Positions 1-10,878 of a DNA stretch of 64,000 nt are shown piece by piece. Within the stretch, counting starts at the first letter, position 1. The number at the start of each line of letters is the position of its first letter. Source of the DNA: Skeletonema tropicum (taxonomy: Eukaryota; Bacillariophyta; Thalassiosirophyceae; Thalassiosirales; Thalassiosiraceae); contig CM074128.1 of the NCBI GenBank assembly GCA_037178625.1, positions 1,550,001 through 1,614,000 of the forward strand. Reading direction: 5' to 3'. The position numbers were made by a program, and so were the translations under genes. A model generated the notes under the pieces. That model was not told where the DNA came from, did not search any database, and saw nothing but the letters and a program-made list of their open reading frames with translations.

Positions 1-560
1 AACCAAAGGTGTATGCACGGGAGATATGCCTTTGATGCTTCATCATTCCCAAGAGTAGTTATGGGTTGCTACGTTGGCATGGACGAGCTTGGCTCAAAAT
101 GGAAGCGTTCCGGTTTCCCGCTCATCATTTGAATATCTAAAAATAAAGTTTCTTAAAGTGGCATTTCTGACGTGGCTCGACAGAGAGCAAAGCCGTGGCC
201 GATGTCACGCCCCATCAAACTTGGGAACCGCAGCGACCAATGAAGGTGTCAAGACTTTTTGACGTTGGAGGAAGGCGGTAGGTACTTGTGAAGAGAAACG
301 TACTGAGATGGACGACAGAAGAGGGCGGGCAAGATATTATCATTAGCCACCTGCGGCGACGATATTACCTGAAGGAGAAGGTAAATTCAGTGCACATCTG
401 TAGCATCATCATTGTTGCATAAAAATGTCATCGGTACTTTTTTAGCAGCATTGTTTGTATCAAGTTTGTACAAGGAACTGCTTTGTTAAGTTTTGACACA
501 TCTCATAAAGTTATTAATCATATCTTTCATAAAAAACTGCTCCTTCTTTACAGATTCATT
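1..560. other. upstream region, no gene recognised
   Basis: No supported coding sequence. A 62-codon open stretch at 74-262 has no recognisable features. A pyrimidine-rich tract ending in cttctttacag (about 543-553) just before the first ATG of the next gene could be a splice acceptor, so a 5' exon or UTR intron of that gene may lie here. No clear promoter motif was identified. Confidence 0.4.
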
Positions 561-3500
561 ATGTCACATGCAGTAAATGCTCTCGATCATGCACTGAGGG
601 CAGATCCTCAAGGGCTTGCCTTTCTGGAACAAACTGCATCTCTCTACGTTCTTGACGCGGCTTCAACTCCTGGCCACCCGACAACATATGGATGGTGGAA
701 CTTTCTAAATGATGCGCTTAATGAGGTAGAGCGGTATGAATCTGAGGGTTCTGCATCAAGCTTGGAAGGTCATGTTCGTCTCCTTGCTACCATCACTCGT
801 CGAGTGGCTCGCCGTCCACCTTCTTCTGATCGGCGTCTTGTAAAGATATGTTTTGCCAATGCATCCATGACTCACATGAATCTAATGGCAAATGCACAAT
901 TGTCACAATCATTGGTTGGGAGCAATGCTGAATTGAGAGAAAGAAACATGGGAAGGATTGCAGCTATTGTCTTTGACTGGTCATTTCATAGAACAAATTC
1001 TGTAGCTGTGCATTCTACGTCAGCATTTTCGGACCCTGTTGCAATGGAACAATTTTGCGGAGTATTAGCATGCAACGCTGTATCATCTGGCCCGACTGCT
1101 GTAAGGCACTTAGTATCAGACTGGATTCTTCCTGGCGTCGACTCGCAACAGCTGCCTCCACAGGCAGTGGTTGCTATAATTTTGCACATATCTGTAGAGG
1201 CAAGGGGAAAGGGCTGTCCTGCTGGAACGAAGGACGTGATGAGCGAACTGCTTCCTTCAGTATGCAAGAGTATCATAGGACCCATTTTGCTAGAATCATT
1301 AAGAGAAGGTGACGAAGGAGGCTCATCAGGAGGAGAGAATATCAATCATCGCATTGCAGCAATTTCACTGAGATCACTTGAATCTTGGTGTAGAGCTAAC
1401 GAGATCGGAGCAGTGAAGCTACAAAGGATATTCAATTCGACAAATGTAAGAAGAGTCGTCGCAACTTTTCTGCGTTGAGATGAGATGCACTATTTACTAT
1501 CAAGCAAGCTAACTTTTTCACTGTTTGTCACCATTTTCCTTCATCACACAGATCAACATACTGGTCAGCGTAGCAGACGCATTGTATTCAAATTCTGAAG
1601 CAGTAATAGATGCAGTATCTGAACTGATCGATACACTACTGCAGTTTGATGACAGAGAAGCGAGCATCTCACAAGGGCTATCAATTGCTCAATCTCTTAT
1701 GAACGGTGTAATGCCAGATACAGTCGCAAATCCATTAGACTTAGCTCGACAAATCACTGGAGAAAACGACACGATAAGGTCAAGAATACTTTCTGAGTTC
1801 GTTTCTGCTGTAGGCCTTCAAAGATTTCGCTTCTCCGAACGACAAACCAAAGGAGACGTATCTGTTTGTAGATGCCTTGCAAGGACAGCAGCTGTAGTAC
1901 TGATACATGCACAAGATGTAATGAAAAAAGGTAGTTTAGAAGGATCTCCAGATGGCTTACTTGACCTGTTATTCAAGGCAGTTGCTCATCCATCTCTCTA
2001 CGTGTGCGGAATAGCAGTAGAAGCACTAACGAATGTTGCTCCATCAAGCGCTGAATTATCTACCAAGCTTCTTCCACTTTTACAAGGAAAGGCAATAATT
2101 CCATTTCACCTGGTCGACACCAACGATGGAAGTTTAGAAGAATACGTCAACTTCAGAGAGCGCGTGCTCGCAGATGGCCTATCTGGTTGCTATGCAGGAT
2201 GCAATCAATATTTCCTCCAATCTTGCAGCTCTGCTCTTGAAGAGTTCTGCCAAGCGAGGCCCTCACCTCATCTACCTTTTCAGCTGGAGGCTGCACTATT
2301 TTGCATGGTTGCTGTGTCCAATAAAGCTGTAAAGACTAGAAACAAAAATGACCTGTGCGCCCAGCTGGAGAGAATGATATCTGCTCTGGCAAAGAGTCCT
2401 TCAACAATTACGTGCCATCCTCTTGTGATGATGAAGGCATGTCGATTCGTCAAACAGTACGCGAGTGTGTTGCCGCTATGCGAAAAGAAAGCAACGTTTG
2501 AAACCGCATCAGAACTTGCCATCAATTCTTTCAACCAAGACTTGAGCAGCTTAGGGTCGCTGGAAAGAATAGGTGACTCATCACCTTTATCAGAAGCAGC
2601 TAATGCTATTGAACAGCTTCTTTGTAGTTCACCTGCATTATTTTCAAGTCCAGCTGCTTTGTCCGTACTAGAAAATGCATGGAAAGCACCTTACGAAGGT
2701 AAGCGTATCAATGTGGAAGAAAGAGAGATGCTTTGCAGCGGTTTATGTGCAGTCTTGATCTCATTACCACAAGATCAATGGGCCGCGTCTGTTGATAATT
2801 TGGCCCGTCCAGTTATCACATGTCTGACTATTGTTTCAAATGAAGCTGACCAACTAATGAGCAAGGGAAGCGACGAAGGTTTTGGTTCACTACTGATCCG
2901 ATTATCAAACGAAATACGTCTTTTAGCAGCAATTGTACAACAGTTTATGAAAGCGAAAGTAGACAAAGTGATCGATCATCGTGATCGGCGTAAAGCACTC
3001 ATCCCTCTGCTCCATAGTAGCTGGCCAGTCTTGACACACATTGGAGATAAGCTTGGGACACAAACAGTAAGTTGCTCGATGCTGATATGCTCTCGCTTAG
3101 AGACAATCCTTTATTCTCATCACTTCTGTGTCTGCGTTTCAGGTTGTTACCTCATCTATTGGCAAGCTCCTCACCGACTCGCTCCTTTTGATAGAATCAG
3201 ATGAAGAATTGCCTTTGCTAAATGAGTTAGTAGCATTAGCAAAGGCGGTACTAACGAAGTCAAAAAGTACATCGTCAGTTGCGACCATGCTCAATTTTGT
3301 TGAAATGGTAGTAGATAAGTATGGTGCTAATGGAAATGCTACCATCCATGACATGGTCAAGGACTTAATATTGGTGTCGTATGAAGCAATGCTTAGAACA
3401 TGCAAAGCAGAAGGAAGCGAACATTCACAACTTATTGCTGCAACTATGTTCAAAACGCTTTCATCTTGCGCGAAGAGGTGCCCAGTGCTCTTGCTGACTA

Positions 3501-4069
3501 TCGCAAGAGATGGGAAAGAACCCGGAGAGGTGATTCATTCTTGCATAGAAGCTTCTCCACAGACGCTGAAATCAAATGAGCCTGACGCCATTATCACCAC
3601 AGTGAGGTTCTTAGCCGTGCTCATTTCTGCATTAAAGAGTATATCTATTGAGTCTCTAGATGGCGGGCAAAGGCAGGTAATTGTGCCTGTGATTGACTAC
3701 ATCAATAAGTCCTTTCGGGCAGAAATTTTGATTTCGCTTGTGACATTATCGTGTTGTGGTATCTTGCCTTTAGATACTGTGGTAGAGTTCACATCCCTGA
3801 TTCAACAAATACTCTCTCCGTCTCAGTGGCAAGACGTCGAAGCATCTATTAGTGCTGCATTCAGCACGAATCACTTCTTACTGGGCGATGAAGTCAAAAG
3901 CGTCGCCATTGCAACTTTCAAGAGATGCTCTGGCAGCGAGTTTCCAGAGTCAGTGTTCGCAGATATGATAACAGATATGTGGCACATGCATCAAACAGAT
4001 GACACAGGTGCTATTGCTGGTGGAGAAGCAGTACTTCAATTCGTCGAAAAGTTCAGCAAGGATAGATGA
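561..4069 (+). CDS. importin-13/transportin-3-like HEAT-repeat protein
   Basis: Three exons read 561-1445, 1552-3066 and 3143-4069. Both introns are phase 0 with GTAAG donors (106 and 76 nt), giving about 1,108 aa. The protein is helical with alternating Leu/Ala periodicity, as in HEAT repeats. Several stretches run in the same order as in the transportin-3/importin-13 family: AISLRSLESWC, then LLFKAVAHPSLYVCGIAVEAL, then FQLEAALFCMVAVSNKAV, then SPLSEAANAIEQLL. Family members (about 920-960 aa) carry cargo such as SR splicing factors through nuclear pores under Ran control. The N-terminal importin-N signature is not obvious, so the start may be further upstream behind an unrecognised exon. 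ATG 561 is the first ATG in frame. The gene is convergent with the methyltransferase at 4153. Exon structure is fairly secure. The family call is by pattern only; another HEAT/ARM protein is possible. Confidence 0.6.
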
Positions 4070-4152
4070 CGGAAAGCACTAATGGCTGACATTTTACTTA
4101 GACTTCAATTACACACAAACTTCTGCCTACCTCCGGTATGATGTGGCTTGGT

Positions 4153-5046
4153 TTAACATTCTACAAGCTTCATCTTCAATTCAGGTACCCCCGACTCTAT
4201 TACATCGCGGACGTGAACAGGAAAGTTATTGCACCGACTATCTTGATCATTATTTCCCTCTTGCCCCTGCAGTTTCTTTTCAATCTCTGCCACAAGATCT
4301 GCCACTCCATTCTCACTTCGTTCTTTAAGCATGATAATAACCTGTACCAATGGATTGCGATGTTTTATTGCAGCTATGATGGAAGAAAGAGGTTGTAAAG
4401 TTTGATGGCCAAAATGAATATCCGACCCAATTACGTGCGTGATCAGTGACATGGGATCAGGATCAAAAGAGCTGTTTTGCTCTTCAATGTTGTCATAAGC
4501 TGTGTTCTTCGCTCTGAACATCCTCTCAAGTGCACTTGCAAACTTATCTCCTCCGATGTCATCGTCGCTCCAGTCTAACTTCTGCACAGCAATCGTTTTG
4601 GACTCATTGTTTTCGACTACATTGTATCTCATATTTTTGATGGTATTTTTATCACTATCGGTGCACATTATCTTCGTAGTACAAGTTGCTGGATCGGAAG
4701 AGGAGCGAAGTGACTTTGCCAAACCAACGGATAAGAAACCACTTCCGCCACCCAGCTCTAATATGTTGCAGCATGAGTGTGTTCTCAATCCATCAGAGTC
4801 AGCCTCCAATGCCATGTCCAGAGACGAACCATCATCAAAGTTCTTCAAGCTTATATCCCTGAGTCCATCTTTGAGTGATAGGTAGTCTAAAAGCACAGGA
4901 GCCGCGGACCAAGTCTTTCTCGCTCCGGTACATCCAGCTTTCATGGTACGGATTTCGAACGTTTCCGTCCCATCAGATGACGCTGCATCTGGATCTGGAA
5001 CAGCATACGTCTCCCACATGAACGCGTTGGTATTCTTCATCTTCAT
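4153..5046 (-). CDS. METTL21/methyltransf_16-type protein methyltransferase
   Basis: Single-exon 297 aa protein of the seven-beta-strand SAM methyltransferase fold. Residues about 95-110 (ILELGGGSGFLSVGLAK) are SAM-binding motif I. The upstream W-SAAPVLLDYL stretch matches the family pattern of a Trp followed by a helix that precedes motif I. MCTDSD (about 127-132) is the motif II acidic strand. GSDIHFGHQT sits where family members have D-x-x-Y near the substrate lysine. Relatives (METTL21, METTL22, EEF1AKMT, FAM86) methylate lysines on chaperones or elongation factors. The substrate here cannot be told. The ATG at 5046 is followed by a second Met two codons later. It converges with the importin-like gene (84 bp between stops) and diverges from the gene at 5463. 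Confidence 0.7.
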   Translation of the reverse strand: MKMKNTNAFMWETYAVPDPDAASSDGTETFEIRTMKAGCTGARKTWSAAPVLLDYLSLKDGLRDISLKNFDDGSSLDMALEADSDGLRTHSCCNILELGGGSGFLSVGLAKSLRSSSDPATCTTKIMCTDSDKNTIKNMRYNVVENNESKTIAVQKLDWSDDDIGGDKFASALERMFRAKNTAYDNIEEQNSSFDPDPMSLITHVIGSDIHFGHQTLQPLSSIIAAIKHRNPLVQVIIMLKERSENGVADLVAEIEKKLQGQEGNNDQDSRCNNFPVHVRDVIESGVPELKMKLVEC

Positions 5047-5462
5047 TTAAATCTTGCTCTTGTGAATTGTGAAAAGATATGTCTTCAGTTTCAGTGCAAT
5101 AACTCTCGCTCGGATCACCTCCTTATCACAAGAATTATAAGAGAGATATAGTACATATTATCGCACAGCAGCGGTTCTTTCTTTGTATGCATACTGATGC
5201 TACTGCTACTTGAACTTACTTCAGCCGAGATGAACAGAAGATGAAAAAGAATTTTCACTTACCTTGACAGACTGTCACAGTGACAGACAGTGACGTCTTG
5301 ACATGATACTCCTACTCCCCCATTGAAGTTCGAAATTCGAAACCAGAAACCAACCACCAACCACCAGCACGAACAAATCATATCAACGTAATGCTATAAC
5401 ATTGCCATGTATCGCGGCCTCACTCAGCTTGGATAACAACCACTTCCTACTCTTTCGTAAAC
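5047..5462. other. divergent promoter region
   Basis: A 416-bp gap between two divergently transcribed genes, so it should hold both promoters. It is A/T-rich near the minus-strand start and contains the palindromic TGACAG/TGACGTC cluster at 5264-5297, listed separately. CCACCAACCACCAGCACGAAC near 5350 is a short A/C-rich run close to the plus-strand gene. No TATA box is evident. Confidence 0.4.
5264..5297. promoter_or_regulatory. palindromic TGACAG cluster with CRE-like core
   Basis: Contains the perfect 15-bp palindrome CTGTCACAGTGACAG (5272-5286), flanked by further TGACAG copies and followed by TGACGTC (5291-5297), a bZIP/CRE-type core. In the diatom Phaeodactylum, TGACGT/ACGTCA motifs act as CO2/cAMP-responsive elements bound by a bZIP factor (established knowledge). 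Whether this copy works is inference. It lies about 170 bp upstream of the ATG at 5463 and 220 bp from the ATG at 5046. Confidence 0.35.
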
Positions 5463-6323
5463 ATGCCTTCCTCAGTAAGCTTTCTACAAGCTGCTTCTGC
5501 GAAGCTCAGCGCTTTGCCAGCTCAATCATCATCATTGCAGCTATTATTGGCTGAGGATGAATCAAAAACTTTGTCCTACTCGTTGGCAATGGATGCGGCT
5601 TATTCATTGGCATCAGCATCAACATCATCGTCGTTGATGAATTGCAGAGGATGCGGCTTCTCCGAACACAATAGTTGCCGATGCTGCAAAGTGGCCATGT
5701 TGGTGACACGATGGAAAGACACTACGACGTCCAATCAGAACCAAGGGCAAGAACAAAATAATCGAAAAAGTAACAAAAACGAAACTGATATGCCGTTCCC
5801 ATTGTGGTGTTACCAAGAGGGTACGAATAGCAACAGAGAGAGGGATCAATCGGTATTGAATCAAATTCAAATCAAATATGTCAACTCAATTGAAGATGTC
5901 CTTAGATACTTGATATATTCTCCGTCATTACCACAGCATTTGATACCAATGGACGGAATTTTTATTTTGGGTTTGGGCGATTTGATTTCACGAGAATCTG
6001 CAGGTATTATGGAGCTTACAAATATTTTGTCTATTTTATCAGATACAGGGTACGTTCTGGACAAATTGCGTACCGAAGGGAGCAAGAGCAGGAGCAGTAG
6101 TTTACAATCCACAACTCTAGTTGCAACTCTCAATCAGCAGATTTATTCGTCGTTGCCACAAACGGTTTACAAACAGCTGGGATTATCAGTTGCATCATTA
6201 GTACAAAACAAAGCACCGAACTCCAATACCAATGCGCGTGAGCTTGTGTTTGAAGATTCTCCATCGAGGAATTGTTTTACGTTTACAAGCTATGATGATG
6301 AAGAAATCGTTTGGTCTGTGTGA
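5463..6323 (+). CDS. hypothetical protein, possible degenerate RecA-like (SWSAP1-like) fold
   Basis: Single-exon 286 aa protein starting ATG at 5463. I do not recognise it with confidence. Visible features: a Cys-rich segment at about residues 60-76 (CRGCG, then CRCC, followed by KVAMLVTR) that could be a beta strand next to a metal site; a block IKYVNSIEDVLRYL; a hydrophobic strand DGIFILGLGDLIS; a helix LTNILSILSDTGYVLD; and TTLVATLNQQ. This order weakly resembles SWSAP1, a Walker-A-poor RecA-like partner of RAD51 paralogs, where a Walker-B-like strand follows an IRF...LL segment. No P-loop is visible. The N-terminal 50 residues are Ser/Ala/Leu-rich. Divergent partner of the methyltransferase. 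Confidence 0.55.
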   Translation: MPSSVSFLQAASAKLSALPAQSSSLQLLLAEDESKTLSYSLAMDAAYSLASASTSSSLMNCRGCGFSEHNSCRCCKVAMLVTRWKDTTTSNQNQGQEQNNRKSNKNETDMPFPLWCYQEGTNSNRERDQSVLNQIQIKYVNSIEDVLRYLIYSPSLPQHLIPMDGIFILGLGDLISRESAGIMELTNILSILSDTGYVLDKLRTEGSKSRSSSLQSTTLVATLNQQIYSSLPQTVYKQLGLSVASLVQNKAPNSNTNARELVFEDSPSRNCFTFTSYDDEEIVWSV

Positions 6324-6419
6324 GGTACATGTAATCCTTACAAAAATAGAGTTCATACACATCTCAAGTCGTCACTACTGATTCCAAGGGAATACCTAAT
6401 TCATTACAAACATTATCAA

Positions 6420-8241
6420 TTATAACACGAGATAATTCATCATGAGGCCAATGTACACAAAAGCAATTGTATTGATACCATTCAATCCCCTTTCACTCGA
6501 TGACGACGGAGGCCCGTTGTGACGAGGTAGCAACCTTTCACTGAGTGTAGACGGACCCCAACTAGCACTCGATTCGCTGGTCATATTACTTGTTGGAGTA
6601 AAAGTAGGTAGATTTGAAGCTGCTGGATGTGGCGTGGAATTACTTTGAGTTGGGCCTTCATTGACAGAGTTTGAAGGGAACAACGATGTCGACGGAGACG
6701 TCGAAGGTGCATCTTCTTCCGACTGAGTTGTGTCAATATCACTCGGGGTATTTGTAGCGAAAGTTTGTGATGGCAAAGATGTCAGCCCAGAAGGCTGCAA
6801 AATTGTTGGACTTGGTATCATGGATGGACTGAAAGACTTTCCCTCCATCGACGTCAAGGTTGGTCTTGTCGATGGAACAACCGTTGCTGGTGCTGCGATT
6901 GGCTCCAACGTTGTAGATTTGAAATGTGAAGGAGACTTTTCACTGGGCGCTGATGATTTCGGAGACATTGATGGAGTAATTGTTGGCTCCGAAGATGGCT
7001 CAACAGACAACACCAGCAGGAGAGAAGGCTTCAAAGAGGGCTCTTCACTTAGTACTTCAGACCCCGACGGTGCTATAGATATCGAAGGATTGACACTGCT
7101 CTCAGCAGAGGGCTCAATGGAATGTATCGCAGAAGGCTTTCCACTCGGAGAACCAGTTTTTGACGGCGCAATCGACATCGTTGGATCAAACGAGATTGAA
7201 GGCACGCTGGACATTGATGGATAGCTCGACTCAGAGGGAACAGATGTCTTCGACGGTGCAGTTGATTCAGTCGGATACAAGGATACTGATGGCTGTGCCG
7301 ACCTGGAGGGAGTAAAACTGGGCTCAGATGATGGTAAAACAGATATAGACGGAGATACACTAGGCTCAGACGACGACTGAGCAGATTTAGATGGGACCAA
7401 GCTCGGCTGAGCCGATGAAGATGAAGATGGACTCAAACTGAAACTGGGCTCTCTTGTTGGGCCAAATGACACGGACGGAGCCAAGCTCGGCTCAGACGAG
7501 GGTGCTGCAGACATGCTTGGACTCCCAGAAGGTTGCAAGCTTGGAAGCATTGAAGGTTGCCTCGAAGGAGTCAAACTAATCGACGGCGCCTGAGAAGGAC
7601 GAGCGCTAGGCTGTAGAATAGAGTAATAAACAACACCGTTCCAACGAGTAGGAGACTTTGGGGACCCAAAAGGAAAATTCGCCGAATAGCCTTCGCTTAT
7701 ATCGATCATTTCATCACCAGCGAAGGCAGAGTTCACCGCTAACGATCCAGTAGTATGATAAAAACTATGTGGATCTGTGATGCCGCGGCAGCTGGTATAA
7801 ATCGTATAAGTGGAATTCGCCGGAATTTCAATTGGCGTTTCAAAGCTGGGCAACAATGTGTGGGTGCCCATTCCTTCACCTGTGATCATTTCCTCGAACA
7901 CCATCTCATACGAATCATGTGCCACCAGGTCAGCTTCTCCTGGACGATAGTACACTGAGACCTCCACAAAATTCTCGGCCATGTGAACTGCAAGCCTTTC
8001 CAAAATGATTCCGTATTCTTTAGTCGTAATAGACCAGATGTCTCCATCATCTACGATTGCGAAAGGAAAATGGGAGATATTGTTAGCCATTCGCACATTG
8101 AATCAGTTACGTAGTGCGAATTTATTTCATACCTAAAGTAGTGCCCGTAAACTCAGTTTCAAGAGAATTTAGTGCATTAGCTGTTTTCACAATTTCGACA
8201 GCTAACACTAACAGCACAATGCTAATACATGGCAATCTCAT
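6420..8241 (-). CDS. secreted/surface Pro-Ser-repeat protein, two exons
   Basis: Exon 1 (8241-8133) starts at ATG 8241 and encodes a signal peptide: MRLPC, then a hydrophobic core SIVLLVLAVEIV, then KTANA. Intron 8132-8051 (82 nt, GTATGA...CGTAG, phase 1) joins exactly in frame to exon 2 (8050-6420), giving about 579 aa. Residues about 37-175 form a globular domain (YGIILERLAVHMAEN, VSVYYRPG) of unknown family. Residues about 180-480 are dozens of PSxxPS-type repeats (EPSLAPS, QPSLVPS, EPSFTPS). The end is Ser/Thr-rich and finishes in the hydrophobic tail INTIAFVYIGLMMNYLVL, suggesting a GPI or membrane anchor. Such Pro/Ser/Thr-repeat proteins occur on diatom cell surfaces and in adhesives. 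Role inferred: cell wall or adhesion protein. The repeats are degenerate at the DNA level, so the array is old. Confidence 0.7.
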
Positions 8242-8387
8242 GTCACAGACAGGCGGACATGACAAGATACGAATATTCTCTTAACAAAAAGGAAGCGCAA
8301 GTAACTTCCTCTTACTTCGCACGCACAAAGATGAAGGAATTCATTTATTTAGAGAGGTGTGTACACGCATGGACAAGATTCGAGATA

Positions 8388-8722
8388 ACGCTCTTCGAAT
8401 TGAAATTTTTCACCCCGCTATAGTTTTTGCGCCACGATATTATTTTTGGAGGGATTGCCAAGTGCCAAGTCGTAGCGGAAAAACTATCGGGGCGGCTCAC
8501 GCTGTAGGCCTCGGAACAGAGATCAATCGAAATTTATCCCAAAATATTTTTTGCGCGAGGGTTTTAATTTTGGAGGGACGGCTAGAGATCCGTGATTTCT
8601 TTCCGCGAAACCATCAACGTGCCATTTATATTTTTTTTGCGATTTTCACTAAGGATCTCAAAACCGAGGCCTACAGCGTGGGGTGGCTGGGTGAAAAATT
8701 GGCCGAAAAATTCGAAGAGCGT
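8388..8722. repeat. foldback (MITE-like) element with nested hairpin
   Basis: Outer arms: 8388-8413 (ACGCTCTTCGAATT then AATTTTTCACC) matches the reverse complement of 8690-8722. A perfect 17-bp inverted pair lies inside, 8498-8514 (CACGCTGTAGGCCTCGG) against 8664-8680. The left arm is interrupted by a second palindrome whose ends are 8413-8428 and 8479-8492 (AAAAACTATCGGGG), so one foldback is nested in another. Internal partial direct repeats: ATTTTTGGAGGGA near 8442 and ATTTTGGAGGGA near 8567. No coding capacity. Typical of a non-autonomous DNA transposon. No clear target duplication was seen. Confidence 0.6.
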
Positions 8723-9170
8723 ACAATATCTACATAGCTAGAAGTACTTCTTACCGACACGTCACCGGCCGAGGCGACAGCGTCGTGGGACTGTCGTGGG
8801 AGCTTGAGTCTGCGGACACGCGCCTAATTTACTATGAGTTCCCACGGACGTATGTATTTACACAGCGGTTGCCGCTTGAGTTAATTGCTCTCATCATTTT
8901 TCTTATTCTTTGTCACATAAGAAGCAAAATCATCATAGGAGTACATAGTTATTTTTTGGGAAAAATGAACCGCCGTGCCTCTATCTAGAAGATAGCCCTG
9001 AACTTGCCGCCGACACCTACTTACTTACTCCTACCTCATGCTTTTTGCCAGCTGGTCGTTCTTAGGAGTACTCATCAAGATCTCTACCATACTCCCGGTC
9101 TTTGCCGATCTAAGTAATTACCTCACAGTTCCATCCGTTGCGCTGTGCCCTTCGTGTCAATTATTTCACA
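8723..9170. other. intergenic, upstream of cytochrome P450
   Basis: 448 bp between the foldback repeat and the P450 start. I see no gene. It is a presumed promoter region with short pyrimidine-rich runs (TCTTACTCCTACCTC and similar near 9020-9100) and no clear TATA box. Confidence 0.35.
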
Positions 9171-10878
9171 ATGGTATCGATTTCTAATTCCCCAATAGCT
9201 TCCGCCACCGCCGCCATTGGAGCGGCGACACTCGTCCTACTAATCGCTCTGAAGAAGAAGAAAGAACGATGCATTCGGAGAGGAAATTTTCCTTCATCTT
9301 CGCCATGGTTTCTCCCTTCATTTGATCTGTTGTTTTTAATACGTGCAGCAGGATCGCTAGATAAGTTTGTTGCGGATCGTGCCAAGGTAAGTCTTCTATC
9401 AAATTTCACTGCATATTATCATGGATGAGCTAGACAGGTCTAGAGAGCTCAAGACTCACCGTAATGGAGTCGGCACTTCGCTAAACACAAATTCTCACCG
9501 ATCTGTCTCACTCTCGCCACGTACAACTACACAGGCGTTGAAATCTGATACATTTTACATCCGAATCCCTGGTTTAAATGAGATATTAGTTGTTACCAAC
9601 CCCAAAGACCAAGCTGAAGTGATGCGGAAGGAAGGAAAGCTAAACTTCATTGTTGACATGCCTGACACACTAAACGACACTCATGGCCCTGGCAGTTTGC
9701 AAGCACTTAATGGAACGAAACACAATTTCTTCAGGAAGATCTTTGCGAGCGTATTGCATCCATCGGCATTAGAATCTTTTACTCCGTATCTACATGAAGC
9801 ATTTAACAATATGTGGAAGGAAATTGAGGATCAATGCAGCAGCAACGCGTCAGATACGGTTGTGATACAAGACGCCATCTGCAAAACTCAATTCTTCTTA
9901 ATGGCAAAAATATTATACGGGATGACACCTCAAAACACATCGATGGAAATTATGTTACAGCTTAGGGATGACTTTGAAGCTCAGTTAGAGGGTCACTTTT
10001 CTTCAAGAGGCAGTGACAAGTTTAAGAAGGCGAAGGAAGGATCGGAACGCATTCATAAGATATTGGCCGATAAGTTTGACTCCGTACTAAAGGAAAGGCG
10101 TGCTCTATACCATCAAGATAATTGCGATGAAGAGAAGAAGGAAGGTTCTGAGGTTAATCATGGAAGTATCGGAAACGCAATGGAGCTTGTGGCGGACGCA
10201 CTACTAAAAGAAGGCGTTGATACGGACCCCCAGGTGCTCTCCGAAACGATTGATAACTTGGATCTTCTTCTTGAGGCAAGTCATGGAACAACGATGACAG
10301 TGACAACCAGCACTCTTTACTATCTCAACTTACCTGGTAACAAGGGCAAGCTTGACAAGCTGAGGTCGGAGATGAAGGAACTAAGATCAGAGCCGAGTTA
10401 TACCCAAATGAAGATCAACATGACATATGCAGATGCAGTCATCAAGGAATCCATGCGTCTATGCCCTATTATTGTGCAAATTGGATACAAGAGTAATGAA
10501 GAGATGAGCTTTTCACTCCAAGGACAGAAGCTTCAAGCGCCAATCTCGATTCAGTTATCATTTGGGCAGAACTTTACAGATGAAAAGTTCTTCCCACAAC
10601 CGGATAGATTTATTCCTGAACGATGGCTCTCAGAAGATAGTGACATATATGTGAGTGATGAAGCACGAAAAGCTTTTATGCCTTTCGGAGCTGGACGACA
10701 CCTCTGCTTGGGATTCAAGCTAGCTGATTTGGTATTGAAAAGTGCACTATATTGCTTTGCCTGTGATGAGGAGCGTGTAATAGAGTTTGATCACAGCAAC
10801 GTAGCCAAGAAGGCAGGTATCTTCCCATCCTACTCAATCTCGGATGGTTTTCCGGGAAGAGTTACCAAAATGAAGTAG
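9171..10878 (+). CDS. cytochrome P450 (CYP26/CYP120-like)
   Basis: Exon 1 is 9171-9386, intron 9387-9534 (148 nt, phase 0, GTAAGT...CTACACAG) and exon 2 is 9535-10878, giving about 519 aa. The N-terminus has a short membrane anchor (IGAATLVLLIAL) followed by a Lys-rich stop and a Pro/Ser hinge. P450 landmarks: K-helix ExxR in ESMRL (about Glu377), FIPERWL before the heme loop, and the heme-binding signature PFGAGRHLCLG with the iron-ligating Cys at about 463. The I-helix reads ASHGTT (about 320-325). The acidic residue that normally precedes the Thr in [AG]GxxT[TS] is Gly here, so oxygen activation may be unusual. Overall pattern resembles the CYP26/CYP120 clan (retinoid or carotenoid-derived substrates), but the substrate is unknown. 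Heme thiolate monooxygenase expected at the ER. Confidence 0.85.

Noticed and set aside
74..262. 62-codon open frame with ATG at the start of the window
   Set aside because: No recognisable features, no splice link to the importin-like gene in frame, and composition like non-coding sequence.
483..560. In-frame extension upstream of the importin-like ATG
   Set aside because: It begins with TTG, not ATG. The first ATG is at 561 and the added residues look unrelated to the family.
4502..4885. 127-codon frame opposite the methyltransferase
   Set aside because: Antisense shadow of a gene with clear SAM motifs.
6730..7224. 164-codon plus-strand frame through the Pro-Ser repeats
   Set aside because: By-product of the repeat DNA. 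The minus strand has the signal peptide, splice and anchor.
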